Under the pieces are notes generated by a model, which did not search any database, was not told the origin of the DNA, and worked only from the letters and a program-made list of their open reading frames with translations. Source: Streptomyces sp. CB01373 (GTDB lineage: Bacteria > Actinomycetota > Actinomycetes > Streptomycetales > Streptomycetaceae). Taken from it: a DNA stretch of 64,000 bases. Numbering within the stretch: position 1 is the first letter of the stretch; the number at the start of each line of letters is the position of its first letter. The stretch is taken from assembly GCF_002803075.1 (NCBI RefSeq), contig NZ_NNBK01000024.1:62001-126000 (forward strand). Direction: 5' to 3'. Below are positions 24,419-35,878 of the stretch, one piece after another. A program made the translations under genes and the position numbers.

Positions 24419-25202
24419 AGTGACCTGACCCCTCTCGCCGGTGGTTGACCGGCCTTTTCTCCGCCGCTGTGGACGGCTTTGGTTCGATTGCCTGCTGCGC
24501 GATGGCGGCAGATGGATGCGGCACAACTGTCCGGCGGATCCCCCGATTGGTTCGATCACAGGATCGAAGGCTCTGCATCCGCGAGGCGAGTCTTCAACGG
24601 GCCGGCGATCACTCGCCAGGGCTGACCATGAATGGATGCGCAAACGTGATGCGGGTTGGGGGTTTCCGTTATCCGGACACAGGGTAGCGCCTCTCGAACG
24701 TCCCCTGCTCCACCCAACTGGCCGGATCACGGCTCCACTTGGCCCTTGCCCGGCGGTCGCAAAACAGACGAACAGCGCTTTCTCATCCGGTACCGCCGAG
24801 CCGCAAACGCCCTGCTCAGAGCCTTCCGCAAGGCCTTTTGCGCGCAGGGGGCGCGGCCCGTTCCGGCAGGAGACGCGGTGCCGGTGAACCGGCGTTCCGG
24901 TACGGTGCGCACGGGCCGGCGAGGGCGCGACGCGGCTCCGTCACCAGGCGTCCCGACAGGGGAGCCACCGCCCCGGCGGCCGGACTTCCCGCCGCTTCAC
25001 GACCGGGTCCCGATGAGGCATGACGGCCGTGAAGCCGGGACCCGGGGCCGGTGTCCCGCCGGACAGCCGGCGCTCTGGCCGCCCGTGCTGCTCAGCATGG
25101 CGTGATACATCCACTCGCCGCGGAACGCGCGATGTCACGGGCGGCGTCGACGGCCGGGATCCGGTTCGCTCTTCCGCCCGGACCGCCGGCCGGTGAACAC
25201 GC
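24419..25202. other. 784-base region without a convincing gene; leader of the oligopeptide operon
   Basis: This stretch lies upstream of the OppC-type gene and downstream of an SseB-like gene. Several open frames exist on both strands, but their composition is Arg/Pro/Ser-rich without any family resemblance, and none has a good ribosome site. The 24430-24700 part is less GC-rich than the surroundings and probably holds the operon's promoter and leader. I could not settle on a promoter. Confidence 0.5.
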
Positions 25203-25982
25203 TCAGTAGGCCCACTGATCCGGACGGGGATACCCGGCCGCCGGGGACGCGTGGCCCTCACGGTCGTAGAACGGGCGGGAGTTGGCGCGCAGCCACATCG
25301 CGACCGGGTCGTACTCGTCGGACATCGCGACCGTCGACACCGGCAGCCCGTCGGGGACGGCGCCGATGGACTGCTGCATCATGACCCGCACCGAGTCGAC
25401 GGCCGGCGGCGAGGTGTCGTACACGTCGAGCCCGATGGCGAGGTACGGCGCTCCGTGCGCGGGCTGCACCCAGGCGCGGCGCAGTGAGCGCAGGGCCGGG
25501 GTGCGTTGGGCGTTCTGGGTGAGCAGGCCGTAGAACTGCGCTGCCTCGACGGCCGGTTCGGACAGGCTGAGCGGTCCCGCGGGCTGGCGGTCCAGGCCGG
25601 TGGCGATGCGGCGCAGGTCCAGCCAGGGGACTCCGACGCCGCCGCCCGGGGCGTGCGGGTTCAGCCAGAGGCCGTAGTGGTCGGGGTAGAGGGTGCGGGC
25701 CACGTCGAGGCCGTCGACGACCTCGTACGAGCGGTTCCAGCCGCTGGCCGACAGCTCCTGAGCGGAGGTCACGCAGGGGGCGTAGCCGTGCCCGTCGACA
25801 TCCATGTGGCCGTACTGGGCGTCGGGGGAACCGGCCTGACCGTGCCACAGCAGCATCCAGACCTGACCGGAGGACGGGGTCGCCAGGGCGCGCAGCAGCG
25901 CCTCGTAGGCGTCGTAACGCCCGGGCGTCACCTGGCGCAGCGTCTGCTCGACCTGCCCGGCCGTGATGCCGCTGGCGCTCAC
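25203..25982 (-). CDS. SseB-family protein (copy 1)
   Basis: This 259-residue protein has an N-terminal SseB-like domain (QVWMLLWHGQAGSPDAQYGHMDVDGHGYAPCVTSAQELSAS, with the typical strand-loop-strand and 'YxPxxTSxxEL' stretch). The C-terminal SseB domain includes VMMQQSIGAVPDGLPVSTVAMSDEYDPVAMWLRANSRPFYDR. SseB of E. coli was named for enhanced serine sensitivity; its molecular role is unclear. The neighbouring gene is a paralogue. A GTG at 25980-25982 is chosen because GGAGGGG precedes it by eight bases. Proximity to a glycine/serine operon is notable but may be chance. Confidence 0.78.
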   Translation of the reverse strand: MSASGITAGQVEQTLRQVTPGRYDAYEALLRALATPSSGQVWMLLWHGQAGSPDAQYGHMDVDGHGYAPCVTSAQELSASGWNRSYEVVDGLDVARTLYPDHYGLWLNPHAPGGGVGVPWLDLRRIATGLDRQPAGPLSLSEPAVEAAQFYGLLTQNAQRTPALRSLRRAWVQPAHGAPYLAIGLDVYDTSPPAVDSVRVMMQQSIGAVPDGLPVSTVAMSDEYDPVAMWLRANSRPFYDREGHASPAAGYPRPDQWAY

Positions 25983-26179
25983 TTGTACCGCCCCTCCATA
26001 CAACCGACGTTTCGACCGAGCCGTGGGTCCGGGTCCTGTCGTCATCTTCCCGTCGTCCGCCCGGCGGGCAGGCGGGAAGGTGACGGCAGGCCTAGCTTAA
26101 GCCGCCGCCCGGCGGCCGGGGACTCGCCGTGCGCCGCCGATCGCGGATCGTGTGCGCCTGCCGGCGTCCCGGGCCGGAC

Positions 26180-26971
26180 TCAGTGGGCGTGCTGGTAGAA
26201 CGGGCGGACGTTCTCCCTCATCCAGTCCGCCACCGGATCCTGGGCCACGTCCAGCAGGACCAGGTTGACCGGCCACTTGGCCGGGTTGCCCGCCAGGGCG
26301 CGGCCCAGGGCCTCCAGGGGGGCGGCCTGCGGGTCGCCGTCCCACTGGGACAGTTCGACGCCCACGAACATGACCGGGTCGTCCGTCTCGACGGCGGCCA
26401 GGCAGCGGCGGGCGGTGCTGACCACGCCGGTCGCGGCGAACTCGGCGCCGGCGGCGGCGAGGAAGTCCACGGGGTCGTCCTGCCAGTCGGGCTCGAAGAG
26501 GCGGACGCGGCCGCCGCTCGACGGGCCGTCCAGCGAGCTGCGCCCCGCCCGGCACAGTTCGGCCACGGCGGCCGGCGGCAGCGGGAGGCCGACCACGCCG
26601 TCCGGGTTGAGCGCGATGCCGGCCTGCGGGGGCAGTCCGCGCGCGAACTCCACGGCGGGCGCGACGGTGTACGCCATGTGCGGGCCCACGACCTGGCGGA
26701 ACTGCTCCTCGGAGCTGAAGACCGGCACGTACGCCTGGCCGTCGATGTCCAGCGTGGGCAGGTCGAGCGGGCCGCTGTGCGGACCGCCGCCGTTGGGCAG
26801 GGGCACCCAGAGGAAGCTGCGGCCGAGCGCCTCGAGGATGCGGCCGCCTGCGGACGGTACGCCGAGGGAGGCGGACAGCACCTCCTCCAGCTCGTTGCCG
26901 GGCCATCCGCCGTGCGGATGGGAGTGCGCCTGTGCCGGAAGGTCTGCGGAGAAGTCCGCCGGGAAGTCCAT
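26180..26971 (-). CDS. SseB-family protein (copy 2)
   Basis: A 263-residue paralogue of the gene that follows it. The N-terminal domain runs GGRILEALGRSFLWVPLPNGGGP...LDIDGQAYVPVFSSEEQFRQ, which is closer to canonical SseB than copy 1. The C-terminal part ends WPVNLVLLDVAQDPVADWMRENVRPFYQHAH, which aligns with the MWLRANSRPFYDR segment of copy 1. There is no signal peptide or membrane segment, so the protein is cytosolic. It is divergent from the gcv operon, 415 bases from gcvT. The two SseB genes are on the same strand, 197 bases apart. Confidence 0.8.
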   Translation of the reverse strand: MDFPADFSADLPAQAHSHPHGGWPGNELEEVLSASLGVPSAGGRILEALGRSFLWVPLPNGGGPHSGPLDLPTLDIDGQAYVPVFSSEEQFRQVVGPHMAYTVAPAVEFARGLPPQAGIALNPDGVVGLPLPPAAVAELCRAGRSSLDGPSSGGRVRLFEPDWQDDPVDFLAAAGAEFAATGVVSTARRCLAAVETDDPVMFVGVELSQWDGDPQAAPLEALGRALAGNPAKWPVNLVLLDVAQDPVADWMRENVRPFYQHAH

Positions 26972-27129
26972 CTGCTACCGCCTGCTGTGAACCACTGCTG
27001 TGGCCGAAAGGTTATCGGGTATTCGCAGGACGTAACCGCGCACTTACTGCCACAGGACGGTCACAGATGCCGACCTGCCGCGAAGCGGGCCAGGCGTGCA
27101 ATGATGTCCGCGCAACTGCATATCGGCCG

Positions 27130-27345
27130 CTTGAATCCGCGCGGGAGAGTCCCCAGCCGTCTCGCTGGGGCGCCGAAGGAGCAAGTACCTCCCTTGAATC
27201 TCTCAGGCACCGTTACCGCGCGGGCGAGGCACATCTGAAAAGCGGGCCGCTGGCGCAGTGGCTCCACCCAAGGTGCAAGCCGTGCTCCGTCCGTCCGACG
27301 GCGGTCATGGCGAACCTCTCAGGTTCCGATGACAGATGGGGAGGA
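27130..27345 (+). ncRNA. tandem glycine riboswitch of the gcvT operon
   Basis: Two consecutive glycine aptamers are readable. Aptamer I has P1 arms CCGCGCGG at 27137-27144 and 27216-27223, the conserved GGGAGAGT entry, CGCCGAAGGAGCAAGT and AATCTCTCAGGCACC. Aptamer II has P1 arms CATCTG (27232-27237) and CAGATG (27333-27338) and contains CCAAGGTGCAAGCC and ACCTCTCAGGTTCC. The linker is short, as in known tandem switches. Glycine binding normally turns on glycine cleavage genes. The following GAGGAC...GTCCTC (27341-27360) could form the expression-platform stem before the gcvT ribosome site. Confidence 0.92.
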
Positions 27346-27386
27346 CATGGATCCGTCCTCGCCTGTCATGCCTGGGAGACCGCCCG

Positions 27387-28514
<1,128 letters not shown>

Positions 28515-28624
28515 CACGGCCGTAGCCGCCACGGAGGCGACGTGAGACACGTCACCCCTGGTCACGCACGCCTTTCGCACTCCCCATTCATCACCATTGA
28601 CCCGCGTACAGGAGAATTCTGGCC

Positions 28625-29002
28625 ATGAACAACCCTCAGCATCTGCGCTACAGCAAGGAGCACGAGTGGCTGTCGCCCGTCGAGGACGGCGTGGCGACGG
28701 TCGGCATCACGGAGTTCGCGGCCAACGCGCTCGGCGATGTCGTCTACGCCCAGCTCCCGGAGGTCGGCGACACGGTGGCCGCGGGCGAGACCTGCGGTGA
28801 GCTGGAGTCGACCAAGTCGGTGTCCGACCTGTACTCCCCCGTCAGCGGTGAGATCACCGAGGTCAACGAGGACGTGGTGAGCGACCCGTCGCTGGTGAAC
28901 TCCGCTCCCTTCGAGGGCGGCTGGCTGTTCAAGGTGCGCCTGGCCGAGGAGCCCGCCGACCTGCTCTCCGCCGACGAGTACGCCGCCGAGACGGCCGGCT
29001 GA
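28625..29002 (+). CDS. gcvH: glycine cleavage system H protein
   Basis: A 125-residue lipoyl carrier that shuttles the methylamine group between P, T and L proteins. It begins MNNPQHLRYSKEHEWL (the KEHEW hallmark). The lipoylated lysine is in ELESTKSVSDLYSP and the fold ends with the conserved GWLFKVRL. A GGAGAA ribosome site precedes the ATG. The 110-base gap after gcvT contains GTGAGACACGTCAC (28542-28555), which matches the loose Crp-type consensus, but such matches are expected by chance. Confidence 0.97.
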   Translation: MNNPQHLRYSKEHEWLSPVEDGVATVGITEFAANALGDVVYAQLPEVGDTVAAGETCGELESTKSVSDLYSPVSGEITEVNEDVVSDPSLVNSAPFEGGWLFKVRLAEEPADLLSADEYAAETAG

Positions 29003-29019
29003 GAATCGGACACACGCAC

Positions 29020-30282
<1,263 letters not shown>

Positions 30283-30383
30283 GTCCCGTTTTGAGGAGTG
30301 CCGCGTGCGGGCCGGAGACCCCGGCCCGTACGCGGTGCCCCGCCCCTGGCACCCCCAGCACCACCCCGTCTTGAGGAGTCACC

Positions 30384-31751
<1,368 letters not shown>

Positions 31752-31758
31752 CGAGGTC

Positions 31759-31782
31759 CGGCCCGTGCCGCCGCGCGGGCCG
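31759..31782. terminator. terminator between sdaA and the convergent zinc-ribbon gene
   Basis: A seven-bp perfect stem, CGGCCCG with CGGGCCG, lies exactly in the 31-base space between two convergent stops. It probably serves both directions. Confidence 0.5.
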
Positions 31783-32877
31783 CTACCTCCTGGCGATCAG
31801 CCAGACGGCCAGCGCGATCACCGCGAGCGCCACGAGCGAGGCGGCGACGATCTTGCCGGTGCTGTACGGGCGCTCGCCGACCACCTCTCCGGTGCGGGCG
31901 TTCACCGTCACCTGCCAGGTCCGCCCGGCGTGCAGGTAGGTGAGGAACCACACCGGAAGCAGCATCAGCTTGAAGGTGACGTCGGAGTAGTGGGTGTCGA
32001 CCGACTCGACCCGCTGCTCGTCGCCGCCGATGTCACTGCGGCAGTCACCCTCGATGACCTCGGCCATCCGCTGCTTGGCCGTCTCCAGGCCCGCCTCGGG
32101 CTCGATGTCGTAGCGCACCGTCTGGAAGCCCGCCAGGTACTCCTCCTGGTAGGGCCTGGCCTCCTCCAGCGGCCAGGGCGTGAGCTTGTCGAGCTGCTTG
32201 GCGGTGACATGGCCGGTGCCCGGGACCAGGACGTCGTCGAAGTCCCGGGACACCGTTCCGGAGGCCGGGTACCAGCGGGTGTGCCGCACCTGCTCGGTCA
32301 CGGTGCGGGTCTCGCCGTTCTCGGTGACGGTGCGGGTCACGGTCTCGTAGTAGTACTCACCGCGCCGACCCCGGTAGTCGGAGACGGTGGCCGCGTCGTA
32401 CGTCCAGTGGGGCAGGTAGCTGCCCTTGAAGGACTCCGCCTCGGTGACCTTCTTCAGGTCCTTGGGGGCGAACCAGCGCGAGGACGTCCAGGTGCGCAGC
32501 GCGTCCCGGGCCCCGTCGCGGTCGAGGCCGAAGGGCACGACGGCCTCGGGGACGACCCGCTCGGTGGCGCCCGCGTCGGCCACCAGGGGCGTGGCGCAGA
32601 ACTGGCAGCGCACGGAGAGCGTGTCGCTCTCGGTGCGGGCCCCGCAGCCGGGGCACACGAAGGTGTTCACGGAGCCGGGCCCGGCCTGCGGCTTGGCGGG
32701 GAGGGCCGCCAGCTCCTGGATCGGGTGCTCCCGCACCGCGCGCTGCACGGGCACGATGGCCTGCTGGTGCGCGCAGTAGGGGCAGCGCAGCGCGTCGGTC
32801 CCCGGGGCGTACTCCACGGTGGCACCGCAGGCCTCGCACGGGTACGAGCGGGCGGCGGTGGCCTGGTCCTCGGTCAT
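31783..32877 (-). CDS. zinc-ribbon protein with C-terminal membrane anchor (TFIIB-type ribbon)
   Basis: A 364-residue protein with two N-terminal zinc ribbons, YPCEACGATVEY...LRCPYCAHQ and FVCPGCGARTES...VRCQFCATPLV (eight cysteines, all paired). An alpha/beta region follows (SFKGSYLPHWTYDAATVSDYRGRRGEYYYETVTRTV), and a single C-terminal helix (IVAASLVALAVIALAVWLIARR) forms a tail anchor. It is encoded directly after an SPFH-GYF2 gene. The same partnership of zinc-ribbon membrane protein and SPFH protein occurs in B. subtilis ydjG/ydjI, where from memory it ties a PspA-type protein to the membrane. A comparable membrane-stress scaffold role is inferred. The ribbons are unlikely to bind DNA. 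Confidence 0.72.
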   Translation of the reverse strand: MTEDQATAARSYPCEACGATVEYAPGTDALRCPYCAHQQAIVPVQRAVREHPIQELAALPAKPQAGPGSVNTFVCPGCGARTESDTLSVRCQFCATPLVADAGATERVVPEAVVPFGLDRDGARDALRTWTSSRWFAPKDLKKVTEAESFKGSYLPHWTYDAATVSDYRGRRGEYYYETVTRTVTENGETRTVTEQVRHTRWYPASGTVSRDFDDVLVPGTGHVTAKQLDKLTPWPLEEARPYQEEYLAGFQTVRYDIEPEAGLETAKQRMAEVIEGDCRSDIGGDEQRVESVDTHYSDVTFKLMLLPVWFLTYLHAGRTWQVTVNARTGEVVGERPYSTGKIVAASLVALAVIALAVWLIARR

Positions 32878-32896
32878 GGTCGTCGTCCCCGTCCGC

Positions 32897-34021
32897 TCAG
32901 GCCTGGGGCGGCAGCGGCGGCGGGACGCTGCCGAAGAGGCGTTCGACCTCCGGGACCTGTTCGGCGGGGAGCCAGCCGGACATGCCGTTCTGCCAGACCA
33001 GGGTGGTCCGGGCGAGGGTACCGGCGCCGATCAGGCCGGTCAGCGCGGCGGTGTCGTACGGGCCCTGCTGGGCGCCGCCGGCGCCGATGAACCACTGCTG
33101 CTGGGGCAGCGGCGGCGGGGCGACCGGAGGGGCGGCGGGCGCGGGGGCCGGAGCGGCGGCGGGCTGCTGCGGGGTGAGGCCCTCCGCCATGCGCCGGCCG
33201 AGGGCCATGCCGACGCCCAGTCCGACGCCCTCGCCCGCGGCGCCGGGATTGCGCGCGGCGTCGCCGATCGCGTCGGCCGCCTGGAGCTGGGTGTACTGGT
33301 CGAGGTTGCCCACGATCCCCATCCGGGAGCGGGCGTCGACGGCGGCCTCGACCTCGGGCGGCAGCGAGATGTTCTCGATGATGAACTTGGGCACGGCGAT
33401 GCCGACCGGGGCCAGTTCCTCGGTGAGGGCGGCCGACAGCGCGGCGCCGAGCCCGTCCTGACGGGTGGCCAGGTCCAGCATCGGCACCCCGGCCGTGGCC
33501 AGGGCGGTCGCCAGTCGCCCGACGATGAGCTGCCGCAGGTACTCCTGCACCTCCTCGGTGCGGAACTGCGGGTCGGTGCCTGCCAGTTCGCGCAGCAGCG
33601 CGGCGGCGTCCACGACGCGGGCCGCGAAGGCGCCGAAGGCCCGCAGCCGCACCATGCCGAACTCGGGGTCACGGACGATGACGGGGTTCTGGGTGCCCCA
33701 CTTGAGGTCGGTGAACTGGCGGGTGGTGACGAAGTAGACCTCGGCCTTGAAGGGCGAGTGGAAGCCGTACTTCCAGCCCTTCAGGGTGGACAGCACCGGC
33801 AGGTTCTGCGTCTCCAGGGTGTAGGTGCCGGGCGTGAAGACGTCGGCGATCTGCCCCTCGTTGACGAAGACCGCCGTCTGCGACTCACGGACGACGAGCT
33901 TGGCGCCCATCTTGATCTCGTTCTCGTAGCGCGGGAAGCGCCAGACGATGGTGTCGCGGCTGTCGTCCGTCCACTCGATGATGTCGATGAACTCACCGCG
34001 TATACGGTCCATCAGTCCCAT
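32897..34021 (-). CDS. SPFH-domain protein with GYF_2-like C-terminus
   Basis: This 374-residue protein starts MGLMDRIRGEFIDIIEWTDDSRDTIVWRFP. It is an SPFH (virion-core-protein-like) domain protein resembling B. subtilis YdjI rather than flotillin, since no membrane segment is present. After the SPFH/coil region (about residues 1-270) there is an Ala/Pro-rich linker. A C-terminal GYF_2 (DUF4339) module reads QWFIGAGGAQQGPYDTAAL...TLVWQNGMSGWLPAEQVPEV. SPFH proteins oligomerise at membranes; the GYF_2 module could bind a proline-rich partner. It is followed by the zinc-ribbon gene after 19 bases, so both are probably made together. The ATG at 34019-34021 has GGGGGCGGG upstream. Confidence 0.8.
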   Translation of the reverse strand: MGLMDRIRGEFIDIIEWTDDSRDTIVWRFPRYENEIKMGAKLVVRESQTAVFVNEGQIADVFTPGTYTLETQNLPVLSTLKGWKYGFHSPFKAEVYFVTTRQFTDLKWGTQNPVIVRDPEFGMVRLRAFGAFAARVVDAAALLRELAGTDPQFRTEEVQEYLRQLIVGRLATALATAGVPMLDLATRQDGLGAALSAALTEELAPVGIAVPKFIIENISLPPEVEAAVDARSRMGIVGNLDQYTQLQAADAIGDAARNPGAAGEGVGLGVGMALGRRMAEGLTPQQPAAAPAPAPAAPPVAPPPLPQQQWFIGAGGAQQGPYDTAALTGLIGAGTLARTTLVWQNGMSGWLPAEQVPEVERLFGSVPPPLPPQA

Positions 34022-34193
34022 GGCCCGCCCCCGTTTCCTCTGCTTTCGGCTCACTTCGCGACCGCACGATAGCAATCGCCGCCGCCCCGGGGGTCCGGCA
34101 CCTGAGCGAACCTGTTCCCCCGGGGGCTACCGCACGGTAACCGTTCTTCCCTACGCTTCCGCTCAACTCGACTACGAACAAAGGGAGTTGGCC

Positions 34194-35225
34194 ATGAGCG
34201 GGACGAGAAGACTGGCGGGCTTACTGGGTGCGGTGGCGCTCCTGACGGCGGTCCCGGGCAACGCCGGCGCGGCGGAGCCCACGTTCGCCGGTACGACGGC
34301 GATCGGTACGCACAACGCGTACGAGAAGGCCAAGTACACCTACTTCGCGCAGGCGCTGGACTCCGGGGCCTCGCTGCTCGAGATCGACGTCTACACCGAC
34401 CCGCTGACCCGGCGCTGGCGGGTCAGCCACAGCAATCCGCTGGGCAACAACAACAACTGCGAGGCCGCGAAGACCCCCGGCGAGCTGTACGGCAAGAGCC
34501 GCGACCAGGACCTCGGGAGCTGCCTGGACAACATCGCCGCCTGGCACCAGCTCCATCCCGGCCACCGGCCCATCGTCTTCAAGATGGAGATGAAGAACGG
34601 CTTCAACGCCACTCTCGGACTCGGGCCCGCCGCGTTCGACACCCTGGTGCGGCAGAAGCTCGGCGACATGGTCTACAAGCCGTCCGACCTGCTGGGCGGG
34701 AAGCACGCGTCGCTCGACGCGGCCGCCAGGGCCGACGCCTGGCCGTCCCGGGACGCCCTGACCGGCAAGGTCCTCTTCGAGCTGATCCCCGGCACCGTGG
34801 AGCAGGCCAACCCCTTCGACCACTACTGGACCGACCAGGAGTACGGCGACCACCTGCGCGACCTGCACGCGGCCGGGAACATCGCCTCCGCCCAGGCGTT
34901 CCCCGCCGTACTCGGCGCCGCCGACGGTGACCCGCGCGCGAGCCGCTACGACGCCTCGATCCGCCCCTGGTTCGTGTTCTTCGACGGCGACGCGGCGACC
35001 TACGCCACCAAGGGCTACGACACGTCCTTCTACTCCCAGAACCACTACATCCTGATCACGACGGACGCGGCCCAGGTCGCCCCGGCGATCTCCTCGACCG
35101 ACCCCACGGACGCAGAGGTGGCCGCCCGCCTGTCCCTCCTGGCCGGGCAGCACGCCAGCCTGATCACCTCGGACTGGTCGGACAAGTCGGCCGCCGTACT
35201 GGGTTCGGTGGCCCCCCGGAGCTGA
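34194..35225 (+). CDS. secreted Ca2+-dependent PI-PLC-like protein with TTA codon
   Basis: A 343-residue protein with a Sec signal peptide (RRLAGLLGAVALLTAVPGNAGAA, cleavage after about residue 27) and a phosphatidylinositol-specific phospholipase C-like TIM barrel. The first catalytic His is in IGTHNAYEK, acidic residues are in LLEIDVYTD, and the second His is in RVSHSNPL. It probably acts on phosphoinositide-type or related phosphodiesters outside the cell; the substrate is unproven. Codon 10 (34221-34223) is TTA, which Streptomyces reads with the developmentally regulated bldA tRNA, so expression is likely limited to late growth. The ATG at 34194 has AAGGGAG upstream. Confidence 0.82.
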   Translation: MSGTRRLAGLLGAVALLTAVPGNAGAAEPTFAGTTAIGTHNAYEKAKYTYFAQALDSGASLLEIDVYTDPLTRRWRVSHSNPLGNNNNCEAAKTPGELYGKSRDQDLGSCLDNIAAWHQLHPGHRPIVFKMEMKNGFNATLGLGPAAFDTLVRQKLGDMVYKPSDLLGGKHASLDAAARADAWPSRDALTGKVLFELIPGTVEQANPFDHYWTDQEYGDHLRDLHAAGNIASAQAFPAVLGAADGDPRASRYDASIRPWFVFFDGDAATYATKGYDTSFYSQNHYILITTDAAQVAPAISSTDPTDAEVAARLSLLAGQHASLITSDWSDKSAAVLGSVAPRS

Positions 35226-35316
35226 TGTTCGAACGCCCTGAAGGTATCGCCCGTACCAGTTGTGGGGCAGAAACCAACCAACGACTCCTCCCCCACGGCA
35301 CCTTCAGGGAGTGCGC

Positions 35317-35871
35317 ATGCTGCACGGCATCGATGTGAGCGCCTACCAGTCCTCCGCCTACGGCACGAGCGGCCTCTCCTTCGTCTTCATCAAGGCGACG
35401 GAGGGCCGCACGTACGTCAACTCCAAGCTCAGTGCCCAGACCAAGCAAGGCCGTGACGCCGGTCTCGTGGTCGGCTTCTACCACTTCCTGTGGCCCGGCA
35501 ACATCACCGCGCAGGCGGAGTACTTCGTCTCGCAGGCGCCCGAGAAGGCGGGCGACATCCTCGCCGTCGACTGGGAGACGACCGGCGACGGCACGCACGC
35601 GACCAACGCGGAGAAGGACGCGTTCATCCGCGCGGTCAAGTCCCTGCGCCCGCACAACCGGGTCGTGCTCTACACGAACAGGAACTTCTGGCTCAACATC
35701 GACACCACCTCCTACGCGGGCGACGGCCTGTGGATCGCCGACTACGTCGCCGCCGGGGAGCCCCGGATCAAGGCGAAGTGGCTCTTCCACCAGTACACCG
35801 ACGACCCGCTGGACAAGGACGTGGCGAACTTCGCCGGCGCGACCGCGCTGCGGCAGTGGGCGGCCGTCTGA
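35317..35871 (+). CDS. GH25-family lysozyme-like muramidase
   Basis: This 184-residue protein is a nearly bare glycoside hydrolase 25 domain. The N-terminus MLHGIDVSAYQSS has the conserved DxS/Q strand, FIKATEGRTYVN the usual K-x-T-E-G, and DILAVDWETTGDG the catalytic DxE pair. WIADYVAAGEPRIKAKWLFHQYTDD completes the barrel. It should cleave MurNAc-GlcNAc bonds. No signal peptide or membrane segment is visible from either possible start (ATG 35317 or GTG 35311), so the export route is unclear; a holin-like or lysis route, or intracellular retention, is possible. Confidence 0.85.
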   Translation: MLHGIDVSAYQSSAYGTSGLSFVFIKATEGRTYVNSKLSAQTKQGRDAGLVVGFYHFLWPGNITAQAEYFVSQAPEKAGDILAVDWETTGDGTHATNAEKDAFIRAVKSLRPHNRVVLYTNRNFWLNIDTTSYAGDGLWIADYVAAGEPRIKAKWLFHQYTDDPLDKDVANFAGATALRQWAAV

Positions 35872-35878
35872 GCCGGGA

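Noticed and set aside
24441..24887. A 148-codon plus-strand open frame in the leader of the oligopeptide operon
   Set aside because: No homology, no Shine-Dalgarno, and composition unlike real genes here. The region is treated as non-coding.
24941..25261. A 106-codon minus-strand frame overlapping the SseB-like gene end
   Set aside because: Arg/Pro-rich, overlapping a supported gene in another frame, and no start signal.
27341..27360. GAGGAC...GTCCTC as a classic intrinsic terminator of the riboswitch
   Set aside because: A six-bp stem without U-tract is too weak to claim as a terminator. It is mentioned only as a possible expression-platform element.
28542..28555. GTGAGACACGTCAC before gcvH as a Crp site
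   Set aside because: It fits GTG-N6-GNCAC, but only about seven positions are fixed, so several chance matches are expected in 64 kb. It is not an extended palindrome like 36643-36658.
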